A program made the position numbers and the translations under genes. A stretch of 64,000 nt of DNA from CALXCT01 sp964422185 (GTDB lineage Bacteria > Bacillota > Clostridia > Oscillospirales > Oscillospiraceae): contig CAYRAG010000003.1 in the NCBI GenBank assembly GCA_964422185.1, positions 16,458-80,457 on the forward strand. The letters run 5' to 3'. Each line of letters opens with the position of its first letter. Within the stretch, counting starts at the first letter, position 1. Under the pieces are notes generated by a model. The model had not been told where the DNA came from, ran no database searches, and was given only the letters and a program-made list of their open reading frames with translations. Positions 1 to 7,996 of this stretch are shown here, piece by piece.

Positions 1-101
1 GCCAGCACCGCCTTCCCGCCGTCCGCGGATCTGCCCAGCACAATGCCGCGGCCGGGATAGGGGTTCGAGCGCAGGATTTCGCTCAGATTCAGAAGATTCA
101 T
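1..101 (-). CDS. IMP cyclohydrolase (PurO-like), N-terminal fragment
   Basis: Only the first 33 codons are inside the window; the gene runs off the left edge. The start ATG at 101 follows a GAGGAG Shine-Dalgarno. The readable N-terminus contains NPYPGRGIVLG, which I associate with the archaeal/clostridial IMP cyclohydrolase family (closing of FAICAR to IMP, the last step of purine synthesis). It is the last visible gene of the pur operon, just downstream of purN. A stand-alone cyclohydrolase suggests that the formyltransferase half of the usual bifunctional PurH is a separate protein outside the window. The call rests on about 30 residues plus context. Confidence 0.7.
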   Translation of the reverse strand, partial: MNLLNLSEILRSNPYPGRGIVLGRSADGGKAVL

Positions 102-129
102 GAATGTCACTCCTCAAACGGTCAGAATA

Positions 130-759
130 TCACGGGAGAATATGAACCGTCCGGCCGTCCACCCGCAGCCGGTCCTGGCAGAACAGGGCCACCGCCCGGG
201 GCAGCAGCTCCCACTCCGCCTGCTCCATGATCCGCCGCTGCAGGGTCTCCGGCGTGTCGTTCTCCTCCACCGCGACCGCTTTCTGCAGTACGATGGGGCC
301 GCCGTCGCACTCCGCGCTGACGAAGTGGACCGTGGCGCCGGAGACTTTCACCCCGTATTCCAGCGCTTTCTCGTGGACATGAAGACCGTAGAAGCCCTCG
401 CCGCAGAATGACGGGATCAGGGCGGGGTGGATGTTGAGGATGGCGTTGGGCCAGGCCTCCACCAGCTCCTCAGTCAGGATGGTCATAAAGCCGGCCAGCA
501 CCACCAGATCGATCTTCAGCTCCCGCAGGCGGTCCCGGAGCGCCACCGTGTAGGCCCGGCTGTCCGGATAGTCTCTCCGGGCCATGACGCAGGCGGGAAT
601 CCCCGCACGCTCCGCCCGCTCCAGCGCGAAGACGCCGGGCCGGGAGGCGATGACGGCGGAGATCTCCCCGCCGGGAATCTCCCCCGCGTGCCAGGCGTCA
701 ATGAGCGCCTGCAGATTCGTTCCGCCGCCGCTGACGAGGACGGCAATCCGCTTGTCCAT
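130..759 (-). CDS. purN: phosphoribosylglycinamide formyltransferase (GAR transformylase 1)
   Basis: About 209 residues, normal for PurN. It transfers the formyl group of 10-formyl-tetrahydrofolate to GAR in de novo purine synthesis. The N-terminal phosphate-binding segment VLVSGGGTNLQAL is clear, and the catalytic region reads LNIHPALIPSF (Asn and His of the family), followed by HFVSAECDGGPI with the conserved Asp. I chose the ATG at 759 because GGAGG lies 6-7 bases upstream and the protein then begins MDKRIAVLVSGGG; an in-frame start at 774 would add five residues that include the ribosome site. It lies between purM (38 bases upstream) and the purO-like gene in a minus-strand operon. Confidence 0.95.
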   Translation of the reverse strand: MDKRIAVLVSGGGTNLQALIDAWHAGEIPGGEISAVIASRPGVFALERAERAGIPACVMARRDYPDSRAYTVALRDRLRELKIDLVVLAGFMTILTEELVEAWPNAILNIHPALIPSFCGEGFYGLHVHEKALEYGVKVSGATVHFVSAECDGGPIVLQKAVAVEENDTPETLQRRIMEQAEWELLPRAVALFCQDRLRVDGRTVHILP

Positions 760-797
760 GGAAAAAACCTCCATTCCGCCGCCCGCGGCGGTTGCGG

Positions 798-1832
798 TCA
801 GACCAGTTCCACGCCGTCATCGCCCCGGACCACGGAGCCGATGATATAGGAGCGCTCGCCGTTGAGCGTCAGCAGATTGACGGCGGTGCCGGCCTGTTCT
901 TTCGGGATGGCGATGATCATGCCCACCCCCATGTTGAAGGTGTGGTACATGTCCCGATCCGGGATACTGCCTTTCTTGGCGAGAATGGAGAAGATGGGCG
1001 GCACGGGAACGGACGCGACCTGGATGCGGGCGGTGAGACCCGGCTTCATCATCCTGGGCACATTCTCAAACCACCCGCCGCCGGTGATGTGGCTGATCGC
1101 CCGGATGTCAATCCCGTTCTCCAGCAGGGTCCGGATGACCTGGACATAGATGCGCGTGGGCCGGATGAGCTCCTCGCCCAGCGTGCAGCCGAGATCCCGG
1201 TAGTAGGTGCTGAGCACCTCCTGATTGACCTCGAAGATTTTGCGCACCAGGGAGAAGCCGTTGGAGTGCACCCCGCTGGAGGCCAGACCGATGAGCAGAT
1301 CCCCCTCCTCCAGCCGGGAGCCGTCGATGATCTTCTCCTCATCCACCAGGCCCACCGCGAAGCCGGCCAGATCGTACTCGTCCGCCGGGTAGAAGCCGGG
1401 CATCTCCGCGGTCTCCCCGCCGATGAGCGCGCAGCCCGCCTGGCGGCAGCCGTCGGCGATTCCGGAGACGATCCGGGCGATGCGCTCCGGCTCGTTTTTC
1501 CCGCAGGCGATGTAGTCCAGGAAGAACAGCGGCGCGGCGCCGCTGCAGATGATGTCGTTGACGCACATGGCCACGCAGTCAATGCCCACGGTGTCGTGTT
1601 TGTCCATCAGGCTGGCGATTTTCAGCTTCGTGCCCACGCCGTCCGTGCCGGAGACGAGCACCGGCCTCTTCATCCCGGACAGGTCAGGGGCGAACATGCC
1701 GCCGAAGTTGCCGATGGTGCCCATCACGCCGGGGATATAGGTGGATTCCACCATCGGCCTGATGAGCCGGACCGCCTCGTAGCCGGCGGTCACATCCACG
1801 CCGGCTTTGGCGTAGGAGTCAGAGTTCTTCAT
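798..1832 (-). CDS. purM: phosphoribosylformylglycinamidine cyclo-ligase (AIR synthetase)
   Basis: 344 residues. It converts FGAM to AIR with ATP. It begins MKNSDSYAKAGVDVTAGYEA, typical of the family, and has GTDGVGTKLKIA, the glycine-rich ATP-site segment, and HITGGGWFENVPR in the C-terminal half. The start at 1832 follows GGAGG with a 7-base spacer. The gene lies 55 bases downstream of purF, with purN following, so the operon carries steps 1, 3, 5, 6 and 7 of the pathway in mixed order. PurD and the PurL/Q/S amidotransferase are not in this window. Confidence 0.96.
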   Translation of the reverse strand: MKNSDSYAKAGVDVTAGYEAVRLIRPMVESTYIPGVMGTIGNFGGMFAPDLSGMKRPVLVSGTDGVGTKLKIASLMDKHDTVGIDCVAMCVNDIICSGAAPLFFLDYIACGKNEPERIARIVSGIADGCRQAGCALIGGETAEMPGFYPADEYDLAGFAVGLVDEEKIIDGSRLEEGDLLIGLASSGVHSNGFSLVRKIFEVNQEVLSTYYRDLGCTLGEELIRPTRIYVQVIRTLLENGIDIRAISHITGGGWFENVPRMMKPGLTARIQVASVPVPPIFSILAKKGSIPDRDMYHTFNMGVGMIIAIPKEQAGTAVNLLTLNGERSYIIGSVVRGDDGVELV

Positions 1833-1887
1833 GTCAAATCCTCCAGGTGTGAAAAATATCCGGCCGGGAGCCGGAGACGCGTGCGCC

Positions 1888-3309
1888 TCATTCTTTCCCG
1901 TTCCAGCAGTAGGTGCAGACTTTCTCCCGATCCAGCCCGATGGCCTCCAGCAGGCCGTCCAGTGACTGATACCCCAGGGAGCTGAATCCGAAGTCCCGGC
2001 AGATGCGCTCCAGCATGCACTGACCCCGCTCAGTATCCGCGTCCGCGTACTCCTCCAGGTGCTTCTGGCCCTCATCGCCCTCCAGATCCTGGATAAACCG
2101 GCGCGCCAGCAGCTCCATCTCGGAGTTGCTGCGGGAGAAGTTCAGATACCTGCAGCCGTACATAATGGGCGGGCAGGCGGAGCGCATGTGAACCTCCGCG
2201 GCCCCGCTCTCGTAGAGAAAGTCCACCGTCTCCCGCAGCTGGGTGCCGCGGACGATGGAGTCGTCCACAAACAGAAGCTTCTTCCCCTCAATGAGCTCCG
2301 GGACGGGGATCTGCTTCATCTTCGCCACCTGGTTGCGGATCTTCTGGTCGGTGGGCATGAAAGAGCGCGGCCAGGTGGGCGTGTACTTCACAAACGGGCG
2401 GGCGAAATGCTTGCCGCTCTCGTTGGCGTAGCCGATGGCGTGCGGAATCCCGGAGTCCGGCACGCCGGCCACATAGTTGATATCCTGGGCCAGACCCCGC
2501 TTCCGGTCCGCCTGCGCCATAATCGCGCCGTTCCGGTAGCGCATCAGCTCCACATTGACGCCCTCGTAATTGGAGTTGGGGTAGCCGTAGTATGTCCAGA
2601 GGAAAGCGCAGATCCGCATCTGAGACCCGGGGGGAACCAGGGACGCAAAGCCGTCCGCCGTGACCTTCACAATCTCGCCGGGCCCCAGCTCATAGGCGTC
2701 CTGATAGCCCAGCTTGTGGTAGGCGAACGACTCAAAGGAGACGCAGTACCCGTCCTCATTCTTCCCGATGAGCACCGGCAGGCGTCCCACCCTGTCCCGG
2801 GCGGCGTAGATGGCGTCCGGCGTGAGCACCAGCAGGGTGGACGAGCCGTCGATGATCTCCTGGGCGTGCCGGATGCCGGAGACCAGGTCGTCCTCATGGT
2901 TGATGAGCGCGGCGGTGAGCTCCGTGGCGTTGACCTTGCCGGAGCTCATGGCCATAAACTGGTGGCCGGGACTGGAGAAGTATCTGCGGATCAGATCCTC
3001 CGCGTTGTTGATGATCCCGACCGTGGTGATGGCGTACAGCCCGAGATGGGAGCGGACCAGCAGCGGCTGGGGATCCGTGTCGCTGATGCACCCGATGCCG
3101 GCGCAGCCGTGGAATTTGTCCAGGTCATTCTCAAATTTCGTGCGGAACGGGGTGTTCTCGATGTTGTGGATCTGGCGCTGGAAGCCCGTCTGCCGATCGT
3201 AGACGATCATGCCGCCCCGCCGGGTACCCAGATGGGAGTGGTAGTCCACCCCGAAGAAAATGTCAAGCACGCAGTCCCGTTTGGAGATGGTGCCGAAGAA
3301 ACCGCCCAT
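1888..3309 (-). CDS. purF: amidophosphoribosyltransferase-like protein lacking the N-terminal Cys
   Basis: 473 residues with an N-terminal Ntn-hydrolase (glutaminase) domain of roughly residues 1-235 and a C-terminal phosphoribosyltransferase domain. The PRPP loop is intact (LLFVDDSIVRGTQL), as are YVAGVPDSGIPHA and HMRSACPPIMYGCRY. PurF makes phosphoribosylamine from PRPP and glutamine, and its nucleophile is the Cys exposed after Met removal (MCG...). Here the protein begins MGGFFGTISKRDC: position 2 is Gly. The start is firm, since AAGGAGG sits 5-6 bases upstream and no upstream in-frame alternative restores a Cys. The nearest Cys is residue 13 and is not N-terminal. The enzyme may use ammonia, or another subunit may supply it. 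It sits in the pur operon between purC and purM. Confidence 0.9.
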   Translation of the reverse strand: MGGFFGTISKRDCVLDIFFGVDYHSHLGTRRGGMIVYDRQTGFQRQIHNIENTPFRTKFENDLDKFHGCAGIGCISDTDPQPLLVRSHLGLYAITTVGIINNAEDLIRRYFSSPGHQFMAMSSGKVNATELTAALINHEDDLVSGIRHAQEIIDGSSTLLVLTPDAIYAARDRVGRLPVLIGKNEDGYCVSFESFAYHKLGYQDAYELGPGEIVKVTADGFASLVPPGSQMRICAFLWTYYGYPNSNYEGVNVELMRYRNGAIMAQADRKRGLAQDINYVAGVPDSGIPHAIGYANESGKHFARPFVKYTPTWPRSFMPTDQKIRNQVAKMKQIPVPELIEGKKLLFVDDSIVRGTQLRETVDFLYESGAAEVHMRSACPPIMYGCRYLNFSRSNSEMELLARRFIQDLEGDEGQKHLEEYADADTERGQCMLERICRDFGFSSLGYQSLDGLLEAIGLDREKVCTYCWNGKE

Positions 3310-3378
3310 AGCAACCTCCTTGGGTCTCAGTGAAAGCTCAGCGCAGGGAGACGGGAACCCGCGGCTCCCGGAACGATG

Positions 3379-4089
3379 TCATTTGCCCAGCAGGCGCCGG
3401 CTCATCTCCTGGTAGGCGCCCTCCACATTGCCCAGATCCCGGCGGAAGCGATCCTTGTCCAGCTTCTCACCGGTCTTCACATCCCAGAAGCGGCAGGTAT
3501 CCGGAGAGATCTCGTCGGCCAGGACGACCGTGCCGTCCGGCAGCCGTCCGAACTCCAGCTTGAAATCCACGAGGGTGATGCCGCACGCGAGCAGCTCCGC
3601 TTTCAGGAAGTCATTCACGGCGAACGCGTACTTCTTGATGGTGTCGATCTCCTCCTGCGTGGCGAGCTTCAGCGCCAGGGCGTGATATTCGTTGATCAGG
3701 GGGTCGCCCAGGGCGTCGTCCTTGTAGGAGAACTCTATCGTGGGCGCGTCGAACACGATCCCCTCCGGAACCCCGTACCGGGCCGCGAAGGAGCCGGCGG
3801 AGACATTGCGGATAATGACCTCCAGGGGGATGATGGACACCTTTTTCACCGCGGTCTCCCGCTCGTTCAGCTCCTCGAGGTAGTGGGTGGGGATGCCCGC
3901 GTCCTCCAGTTTGCGCATCAGGTGGTTGGTCATCTGGTTGTTGATGGCGCCTTTCCCGGCGATGGTGCCTTTCTTTTCCCCGTTGAACGCGGTGGCGTCA
4001 TCCTTGTAGGAGACGATGACCACATCGGGATCTTCCGTGGCGAACACTTTTTTTGCCTTGCCTTCGTAGAGCTGCTCAAGTTTTTTCAT
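3379..4089 (-). CDS. purC: SAICAR synthetase (phosphoribosylaminoimidazole-succinocarboxamide synthase)
   Basis: 236 residues, the usual length. It condenses CAIR with aspartate using ATP. It has the family start EQLYEGKAKKVFAT, the segment FNGEKKGTIAGKGAINN, then IPLEVIIRNVSAGSFAARYG and LADEISPDTCRFWD, all hallmark PurC blocks. The ATG at 4089 is preceded by GGAAAGGAAA-type purines. It lies between purE (50 bases upstream) and purF (69 bases downstream) in the same transcript. Confidence 0.97.
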   Translation of the reverse strand: MKKLEQLYEGKAKKVFATEDPDVVIVSYKDDATAFNGEKKGTIAGKGAINNQMTNHLMRKLEDAGIPTHYLEELNERETAVKKVSIIPLEVIIRNVSAGSFAARYGVPEGIVFDAPTIEFSYKDDALGDPLINEYHALALKLATQEEIDTIKKYAFAVNDFLKAELLACGITLVDFKLEFGRLPDGTVVLADEISPDTCRFWDVKTGEKLDKDRFRRDLGNVEGAYQEMSRRLLGK

Positions 4090-4139
4090 CGTTGGATTTC
4101 CTTTCCTTATGCTGCGTTTCTCAGGGAACGGCCGCGCAC

Positions 4140-4637
4140 TCAGCGCAGCTCCGGATCCGCCTGCAGCAGCGCCTCTTTCTCCGCGATCTGCGCGGCCATC
4201 TTCTCCCGGGCGGCGTCAAGCTGCGCGGCCAGGCCGGGATCCGATACGGCCAGAATCTGCACGGCGAGAACCGCGGCGTTCTTCGCGCCGTTCAGCGCCA
4301 CCGTCGCCACCGGAATTCCGCCGGGCATCTGCACGGTGGCCAGCAGCGCGTCCAGCCCGTCCAGCGCGCCGCCCCGGAGGGGGATCCCGATGACCGGAAG
4401 GGTGGTATTGGCGGCGATGGCGCCGGCCAGGTGGGCGGCCATGCCGGCGGCGCAGATGATGACGCCAAACCCGTTTTCGCGGGCGTGCCTGGCGAACTCC
4501 GCCGCCTGAGCCGGGGTGCGGTGCGCGCTCATGATATGCGCCTCAAACGGCACCCCGAATTCTTTCAACTGGGCGCAGGCGGGTTTCACCGCGGGCCAGT
4601 CGCTGTCCGATCCCATAATGATGGCGACTTTCAGCAT
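4140..4637 (-). CDS. purE: N5-carboxyaminoimidazole ribonucleotide mutase
   Basis: 165 residues from the ATG at 4637, which has AGGAGG 7 bases upstream. PurE interconverts N5-CAIR (or CO2 plus AIR) and CAIR. It has the family blocks IIMGSDSDWP, AHIMSAHRTP (catalytic His region), IICAAGMAAHLAG and PVIGIPL. It is the first gene of the purine operon. A promoter and a strong hairpin lie in the roughly 185-base leader before it, so the operon is probably controlled by attenuation. Confidence 0.97.
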   Translation of the reverse strand: MLKVAIIMGSDSDWPAVKPACAQLKEFGVPFEAHIMSAHRTPAQAAEFARHARENGFGVIICAAGMAAHLAGAIAANTTLPVIGIPLRGGALDGLDALLATVQMPGGIPVATVALNGAKNAAVLAVQILAVSDPGLAAQLDAAREKMAAQIAEKEALLQADPELR

Positions 4638-4654
4638 GATTTGACCTCCTTCTC

Positions 4655-4703
4655 TGCAAACAAACAAACTCAGGCTGTCCGGAGTGTGGGGGACAGCCTG
4701 AGT
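4655..4703 (-). terminator. attenuator-like intrinsic terminator in the purE leader
   Basis: On the minus strand a perfect 12-bp stem (ACTCAGGCTGTC at 4703-4692 with GACAGCCTGAGT at 4679-4668) has a 12-base loop and is followed by the T-rich TTGTTTGTTTG. It lies between the promoter at 4829-4857 and the purE ribosome site, so it can only act by premature termination of the operon transcript. I see no recognised purine, PRPP or ZTP riboswitch consensus upstream of it. Confidence 0.7.
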
Positions 4704-4707
4704 CTGG

Positions 4708-4782
4708 TTACAATCTGATTTTGGGCATGCCGGTGCGGAGGGACAGCGTGAAGTGACCGCGATTTTGTCCGATCAGGTTCAT
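4708..4782 (-). CDS. possible 24-residue leader peptide before purE
   Basis: A short reading frame starts with ATG at 4782 and stops with TAA two codons before the attenuator stem. It encodes a basic peptide starting MNLIGQNRGHF. The only upstream purine-rich element is GGTGG, four bases away, so translation is uncertain. It could be chance sequence inside a structured leader, since GTGCGG upstream can pair with CCGCAC within the frame. I list it because the leader ORF-hairpin-gene arrangement resembles translation-coupled attenuation. Confidence 0.3.
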   Translation of the reverse strand: MNLIGQNRGHFTLSLRTGMPKIRL

Positions 4783-4828
4783 GATCCACCGCACCCCCGT
4801 GCCGTTCAGGCCGATTCAGAACACATAC

Positions 4829-4857
4829 AATATACAGGATCCGCGCCTGACTGGCAA
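4829..4857 (-). promoter_or_regulatory. sigma-A promoter of the purine operon
   Basis: TTGCCA (4857-4852), 17 bases, TATATT (4834-4829) on the minus strand. The predicted transcript start near 4822 gives a leader of about 185 bases to purE. Confidence 0.7.
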
Positions 4858-4949
4858 GGGTGCAAAAGAAAATTTGTATGCTTACACAATCCGGAGAGGG
4901 CAGGGGACAATTTCCTTGTAAAAGTGCCGATACCCCGCGTTTCCGCGCA

Positions 4950-6035
4950 TCAGCAGTAGCCCGCGGTGGTGAGGATCCGGCTGACCTCCGCGGCCCGGTT
5001 CGACCAGGAAAACCGCTCGCCGTAGGCCCGCCTCCGGCTGGTCACCCAGCCCGGGGACTCGGTCAGGGCGGTCTCGCACAGATGGCAGAACTCCTCCGGC
5101 GTGTGGGCGGCGTAGATCACATCCGGGAACTGCTCCACCTGATCCGGCCAGATCATGGTCACCACCGGCTTCCCGGCAGAGAGATACTCGTAGATGCGGT
5201 TGGGGATGACGCCCAGTCCGCGCTCCCGCGTGCGGATCAGGTCGATGCAGACATCGCAGTGGGTGACATACTCCGGCAGATCCACCAGGGAATCCAGGGC
5301 GATATGCCGGACATTCGGCCGGGCGAGCACCCGGGAGAGCAGGGGATTGCCGGGCTCAATCCAGCCGAACAGCAGGAAATTCCAGTCCGGATGCCGCGTG
5401 GCGGTGTACCACAGGGGATAGAGATCCAGATCCGCGGCGACGCGCCCCGCCCACCCGAACACGGGCCGTGACAGACCCCGCATCTCCGGCGGCACCGGGA
5501 GATCGTCCCGGCAGAACATGGGGTGGTTGCTGCCGTTGGGAATGAGAACGATATTGTCATTGCACGGGGCGAGGTGATCGGCCAGCTCCCGGGACGCCGC
5601 GAAGACCAGGTCTGCGGCGAGGGTCAGATCGCTCTCCCACCGAATGGGCAGAGCGGACCAGTCCCGGTCGCAGTCGTAGATCAGCGCCCGGTGCGGAATG
5701 ATTTCCAGCAGCTGAACCTGTTCCGGCGAGGTGGTCCAGAGCAGGGGATCCCGGATCCGGTGCCGGTCCAGGACAGATTCGATATAGCGCGCCACGCGCT
5801 GCTGCCCCATGTAGTACATCCGCGGCTGGAGTTCGTCATAGGGCCTGGCGTAGGGCAGGGTGTAGAGCGTCACGCCGGTGCGGACACGGCGGCTCCTGGC
5901 GCGGTACTCCCTCCGATCCCCGCCGCAGGGCTGGAAGTAGAGCACCTGGGTATCCCGCAGCCGGGTGATCAGGTGCTGGGTGCGGGTGGGAAACGCGGAC
6001 CAGGGCTCGTGTGAGATACAGACAATCTGATTCAT
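4950..6035 (-). CDS. glycosyltransferase, GT4-like
   Basis: 361 residues from the ATG at 6035. It is probably a GT-B fold nucleotide-sugar transferase. The N-terminal part reads IVCISHEPWSAFPTRTQ and the C-terminal donor-binding half has IPNGSNHPMF, FGWAGRVAADLDLYP and IPNRIYEYLSAGKPVVT. The last is the GT4-type E-x7-E-like region with an EYLSAGKPVV block, as in cell-surface polysaccharide transferases. There are no membrane segments. The acceptor is not deducible. No good ribosome site precedes the ATG. A strong promoter lies at 6145-6173. It is transcribed alone, divergent from the PAP2 gene. An upstream in-frame extension to 6944 is open but lacks coding character and runs through the PAP2 gene. 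Confidence 0.75.
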   Translation of the reverse strand: MNQIVCISHEPWSAFPTRTQHLITRLRDTQVLYFQPCGGDRREYRARSRRVRTGVTLYTLPYARPYDELQPRMYYMGQQRVARYIESVLDRHRIRDPLLWTTSPEQVQLLEIIPHRALIYDCDRDWSALPIRWESDLTLAADLVFAASRELADHLAPCNDNIVLIPNGSNHPMFCRDDLPVPPEMRGLSRPVFGWAGRVAADLDLYPLWYTATRHPDWNFLLFGWIEPGNPLLSRVLARPNVRHIALDSLVDLPEYVTHCDVCIDLIRTRERGLGVIPNRIYEYLSAGKPVVTMIWPDQVEQFPDVIYAAHTPEEFCHLCETALTESPGWVTSRRRAYGERFSWSNRAAEVSRILTTAGYC

Positions 6036-6144
6036 GGATCGAGTTGCGCGGACGCCGTTGACTGCTGTCGTAGGAGAATCGCGCCAATACCCCCTTTCCC
6101 GTGGGATGTCCCGGTTCCCCCCGTGCGGCCGGGAACCTGCTGTT

Positions 6145-6173
6145 ATTATATGGCAGCCCGGCACCTTTTTCAA
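6145..6173 (-). promoter_or_regulatory. sigma-A promoter for the glycosyltransferase
   Basis: TTGAAA (6173-6168), 17 bases, TATAAT (6150-6145) on the minus strand, about 110 bases upstream of the ATG at 6035. Confidence 0.75.
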
Positions 6174-6305
6174 GAGAGGGAGAAAAAAGGCCTCCGCCCG
6201 GCGCGGGGGACAGGCGAAGGGAGAACCTCCCGGGAAATTCCCGCCTCCCGTCCCGGCGCCGTGGAACCGGGCCGTTTTCCCGGGCAGAGGGGAGAAAATC
6301 CGGAC

Positions 6306-6334
6306 TTGCCATTTCCCGGGAAATCGGGTAAGAT
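6306..6334 (+). promoter_or_regulatory. sigma-A promoter for the PAP2 phosphatase
   Basis: TTGCCA (6306-6311), 17 bases, TAAGAT (6329-6334), about 35 bases before the ATG at 6369. Together with the promoter at 6145-6173 it accounts for the 330-base intergenic region, whose middle part (6175-6300) is GC-rich with nothing else recognised. Confidence 0.7.
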
Positions 6335-6368
6335 GGGGCAAAGCAAAGCGGACAGGGGGAACGGGAAT

Positions 6369-6920
6369 ATGCTCGAGGCACTGCAGGCTGTGGACGGCGG
6401 GATTCTGCTGTGGATCCAGACCTTTCTCCGCGGCGTTCTGGATCCGGTGGTGGCTTTCTATACGCAGCTGGGCGACGCGGGCTTTATGTGGATTGTCCTG
6501 ACGGTGGTGCTCCTCCTGTGGAAAAAGACAAGACGGGCCGGTGTTGCCTCGGCCATCGCCCTGGTATGCAGCCTGATCTGTACGAACCTGATTTTGAAAC
6601 ACCTCTTCACCCGGCCCCGGCCGTGGCTGGAGGTGGCGGGGCTTGTCCCCATTGTCAACGAGACGGATCCCAACTCCTTTCCGTCCGGACACACCAGCGC
6701 GGCGTTCGCGGCCGTCTGCGCGTGGTGGCCGAATCTGCCGTGGAAGTGGGCGAAGATCACCGCCGTGGGGCTGGCGGCTCTCATGGCGCTGTCCCGCCTG
6801 TATGTGGGCGTCCACTATCCCAGCGATGTGCTGGCGGGCGTCCTGGTGGGGCTCTTCTGCGGCTGGATCGCCAATGTCCTGCTCAACCGGATCCGGCCCC
6901 GGGAGGAGCAGCCGCGCTGA
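6369..6920 (+). CDS. PAP2-family phosphatase, possible undecaprenyl-diphosphatase
   Basis: 183 residues, an integral membrane protein with about five hydrophobic segments. All three PAP2 signature blocks are present: KHLFTRPRP (K-x6-RP), FPSGHTSAAF (PSGH) and SRLYVGVHYPSDV (SR-x5-H-x3-D). This family dephosphorylates lipid pyrophosphates, and in Firmicutes small members such as BcrC recycle undecaprenyl diphosphate. The substrate here is inferred, not shown. The ATG at 6369 begins MLEALQAVDGG; an open frame from 6123 upstream has no coding look. It has its own promoter and is followed by a terminator shared with rplL. Confidence 0.88.
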   Translation: MLEALQAVDGGILLWIQTFLRGVLDPVVAFYTQLGDAGFMWIVLTVVLLLWKKTRRAGVASAIALVCSLICTNLILKHLFTRPRPWLEVAGLVPIVNETDPNSFPSGHTSAAFAAVCAWWPNLPWKWAKITAVGLAALMALSRLYVGVHYPSDVLAGVLVGLFCGWIANVLLNRIRPREEQPR

Positions 6921-6923
6921 GCG

Positions 6924-6969
6924 GAAAAAAGAAACAGGGCTCACAGAGAACCGTGAGTCCTGTTTTTTT
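6924..6969. terminator. bidirectional intrinsic terminator between PAP2 gene and rplL
   Basis: AAACAGGGCTCAC (6932-6944) pairs with GTGAGTCCTGTTT (6953-6965), one wobble, followed by T7 on the plus strand and preceded by A6, so it serves both convergent units. Confidence 0.85.
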
Positions 6970-6977
6970 GCTCTTTG

Positions 6978-7352
6978 TTACTTCAGCTCCACCTTGGCGC
7001 CAACATCCTCGAGCTTCTTCTTGAGCTCCTCGGCCTCCTCCTTGGAGACCGCCTCCTTGATCGTCTTGGGGGCGGCTTCGACGGTGGCCTTCGCCTCGGC
7101 GAGGCCCAGACCGGTGATCTCGCGGACGGCCTTGATGACCTTGATCTTCTCCGTGCCGAAATCCGCCAGCACGACATCGAACTCGGTCTTCTCCTCCACG
7201 GGCTCCGCGGCGGCGGCACCGGCGGCGGGTGCGGCCATGGCGGCGGCGGATACGCCAAACTCTTCTTCCAGGGTCTTGACCAGCTCGGACAGCTCAAGAA
7301 CGGTCAGAGCCTTCACTTCCTCAACAATCGCAGCAACTTTTTCACTGGCCAT
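6978..7352 (-). CDS. rplL: 50S ribosomal protein L7/L12
   Basis: 124 residues. The N-terminal dimerisation helix begins MASEKVAAIVEEVKALTV, then an Ala/Pro-rich hinge (residues about 35-55), then the globular domain with EKIKVIKAVREITGLGL and AKATVEAAP, which contacts GTPase factors on the ribosome. The ATG at 7352 follows ACAGGAGG; the upstream in-frame ATG at 7388 would include the ribosome site and is rejected. It lies 67 bases downstream of rplJ and ends the cluster at a terminator. Confidence 0.98.
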   Translation of the reverse strand: MASEKVAAIVEEVKALTVLELSELVKTLEEEFGVSAAAMAAPAAGAAAAEPVEEKTEFDVVLADFGTEKIKVIKAVREITGLGLAEAKATVEAAPKTIKEAVSKEEAEELKKKLEDVGAKVELK

Positions 7353-7419
7353 GGTGGTAATACCTCCTGTAATGATGGATTGAGTCAATTTGATTTCTTC
7401 AGAAATGAGCGGAAACCGG

Positions 7420-7947
7420 TTACTCCGCTGCGGGGGCCTCTTCGGCGTTTCCGCCCTTCTGCTCGGCGATGGCCTTGATCACCACCGCGAAACTGGTGAT
7501 GGGGGCCAGCATCATCCCGAGCGTCTGCGCCAGCAGGGCGTCTTTGGACGGCAGCTCAGCCAGCGCGGCGATCTCCTCCAGGGAGAGAACCTTTCCGTCC
7601 ATGAAGCCGCCCTTGATGGAGAACTTGTCGCCAAGCTGTTTGGCGTACTTGTTGACCACGCGCATGGGGGCGATGGGGTCGCCGTTGCTGGTGGCCAGGG
7701 AAGTGGTGCCGTTGAGCAGGGGATCCAGTTCGTCCAGACCCGCGTTCTTAATGGCGAAACGGGCCATGGTGTTCTTCACCACGCCGTAAGTCACATCGTT
7801 CTGGCGCAGCTCCACCCGCAGCGCGGTGTCCTCGGCGACCGTGATGCCCTTGTAGTCTACCAGCACACCGCTGGCGGCATTCTTCAGCTGATCGGTCAGG
7901 GCGCTGACCACGGCCTGTTTTTCCGAAAGTACCTTTGCGTTAGGCAT
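7420..7947 (-). CDS. rplJ: 50S ribosomal protein L10
   Basis: 175 residues. L10 anchors the L7/L12 dimers to the stalk base. It begins MPNAKVLSEKQAVVSAL and contains VDYKGITVAEDTALR and RFAIKNAGLDELDPLLNGTTSLA, all typical, plus an Ala/Glu-rich C-terminus that binds L12. The gene has its own promoter (8095-8123) and an L10-type leader, so L10-L12 expression can be autoregulated separately from rplK-rplA. Confidence 0.98.
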   Translation of the reverse strand: MPNAKVLSEKQAVVSALTDQLKNAASGVLVDYKGITVAEDTALRVELRQNDVTYGVVKNTMARFAIKNAGLDELDPLLNGTTSLATSNGDPIAPMRVVNKYAKQLGDKFSIKGGFMDGKVLSLEEIAALAELPSKDALLAQTLGMMLAPITSFAVVIKAIAEQKGGNAEEAPAAE

Positions 7948-7996
7948 AATAGTATGGATTCACCTCCGAAGCAAAATAAAATCCTCCGCGTCAAAA

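Noticed and set aside
792..1985. A 397-residue plus-strand open frame opposite purM.
   Set aside because: It is the antisense shadow of purM; its His/Gly/Asp-rich composition is typical of the opposite strand of GC-rich coding sequence and it has no ribosome site.
2059..3333. A 424-residue plus-strand open frame opposite purF.
   Set aside because: Antisense shadow of a clear PurF; no family similarity.
4950..6944. Glycosyltransferase frame extended upstream to 664 residues.
   Set aside because: The extra N-terminus runs antisense to the PAP2 gene and over both promoters; similarity starts at the ATG at 6035.
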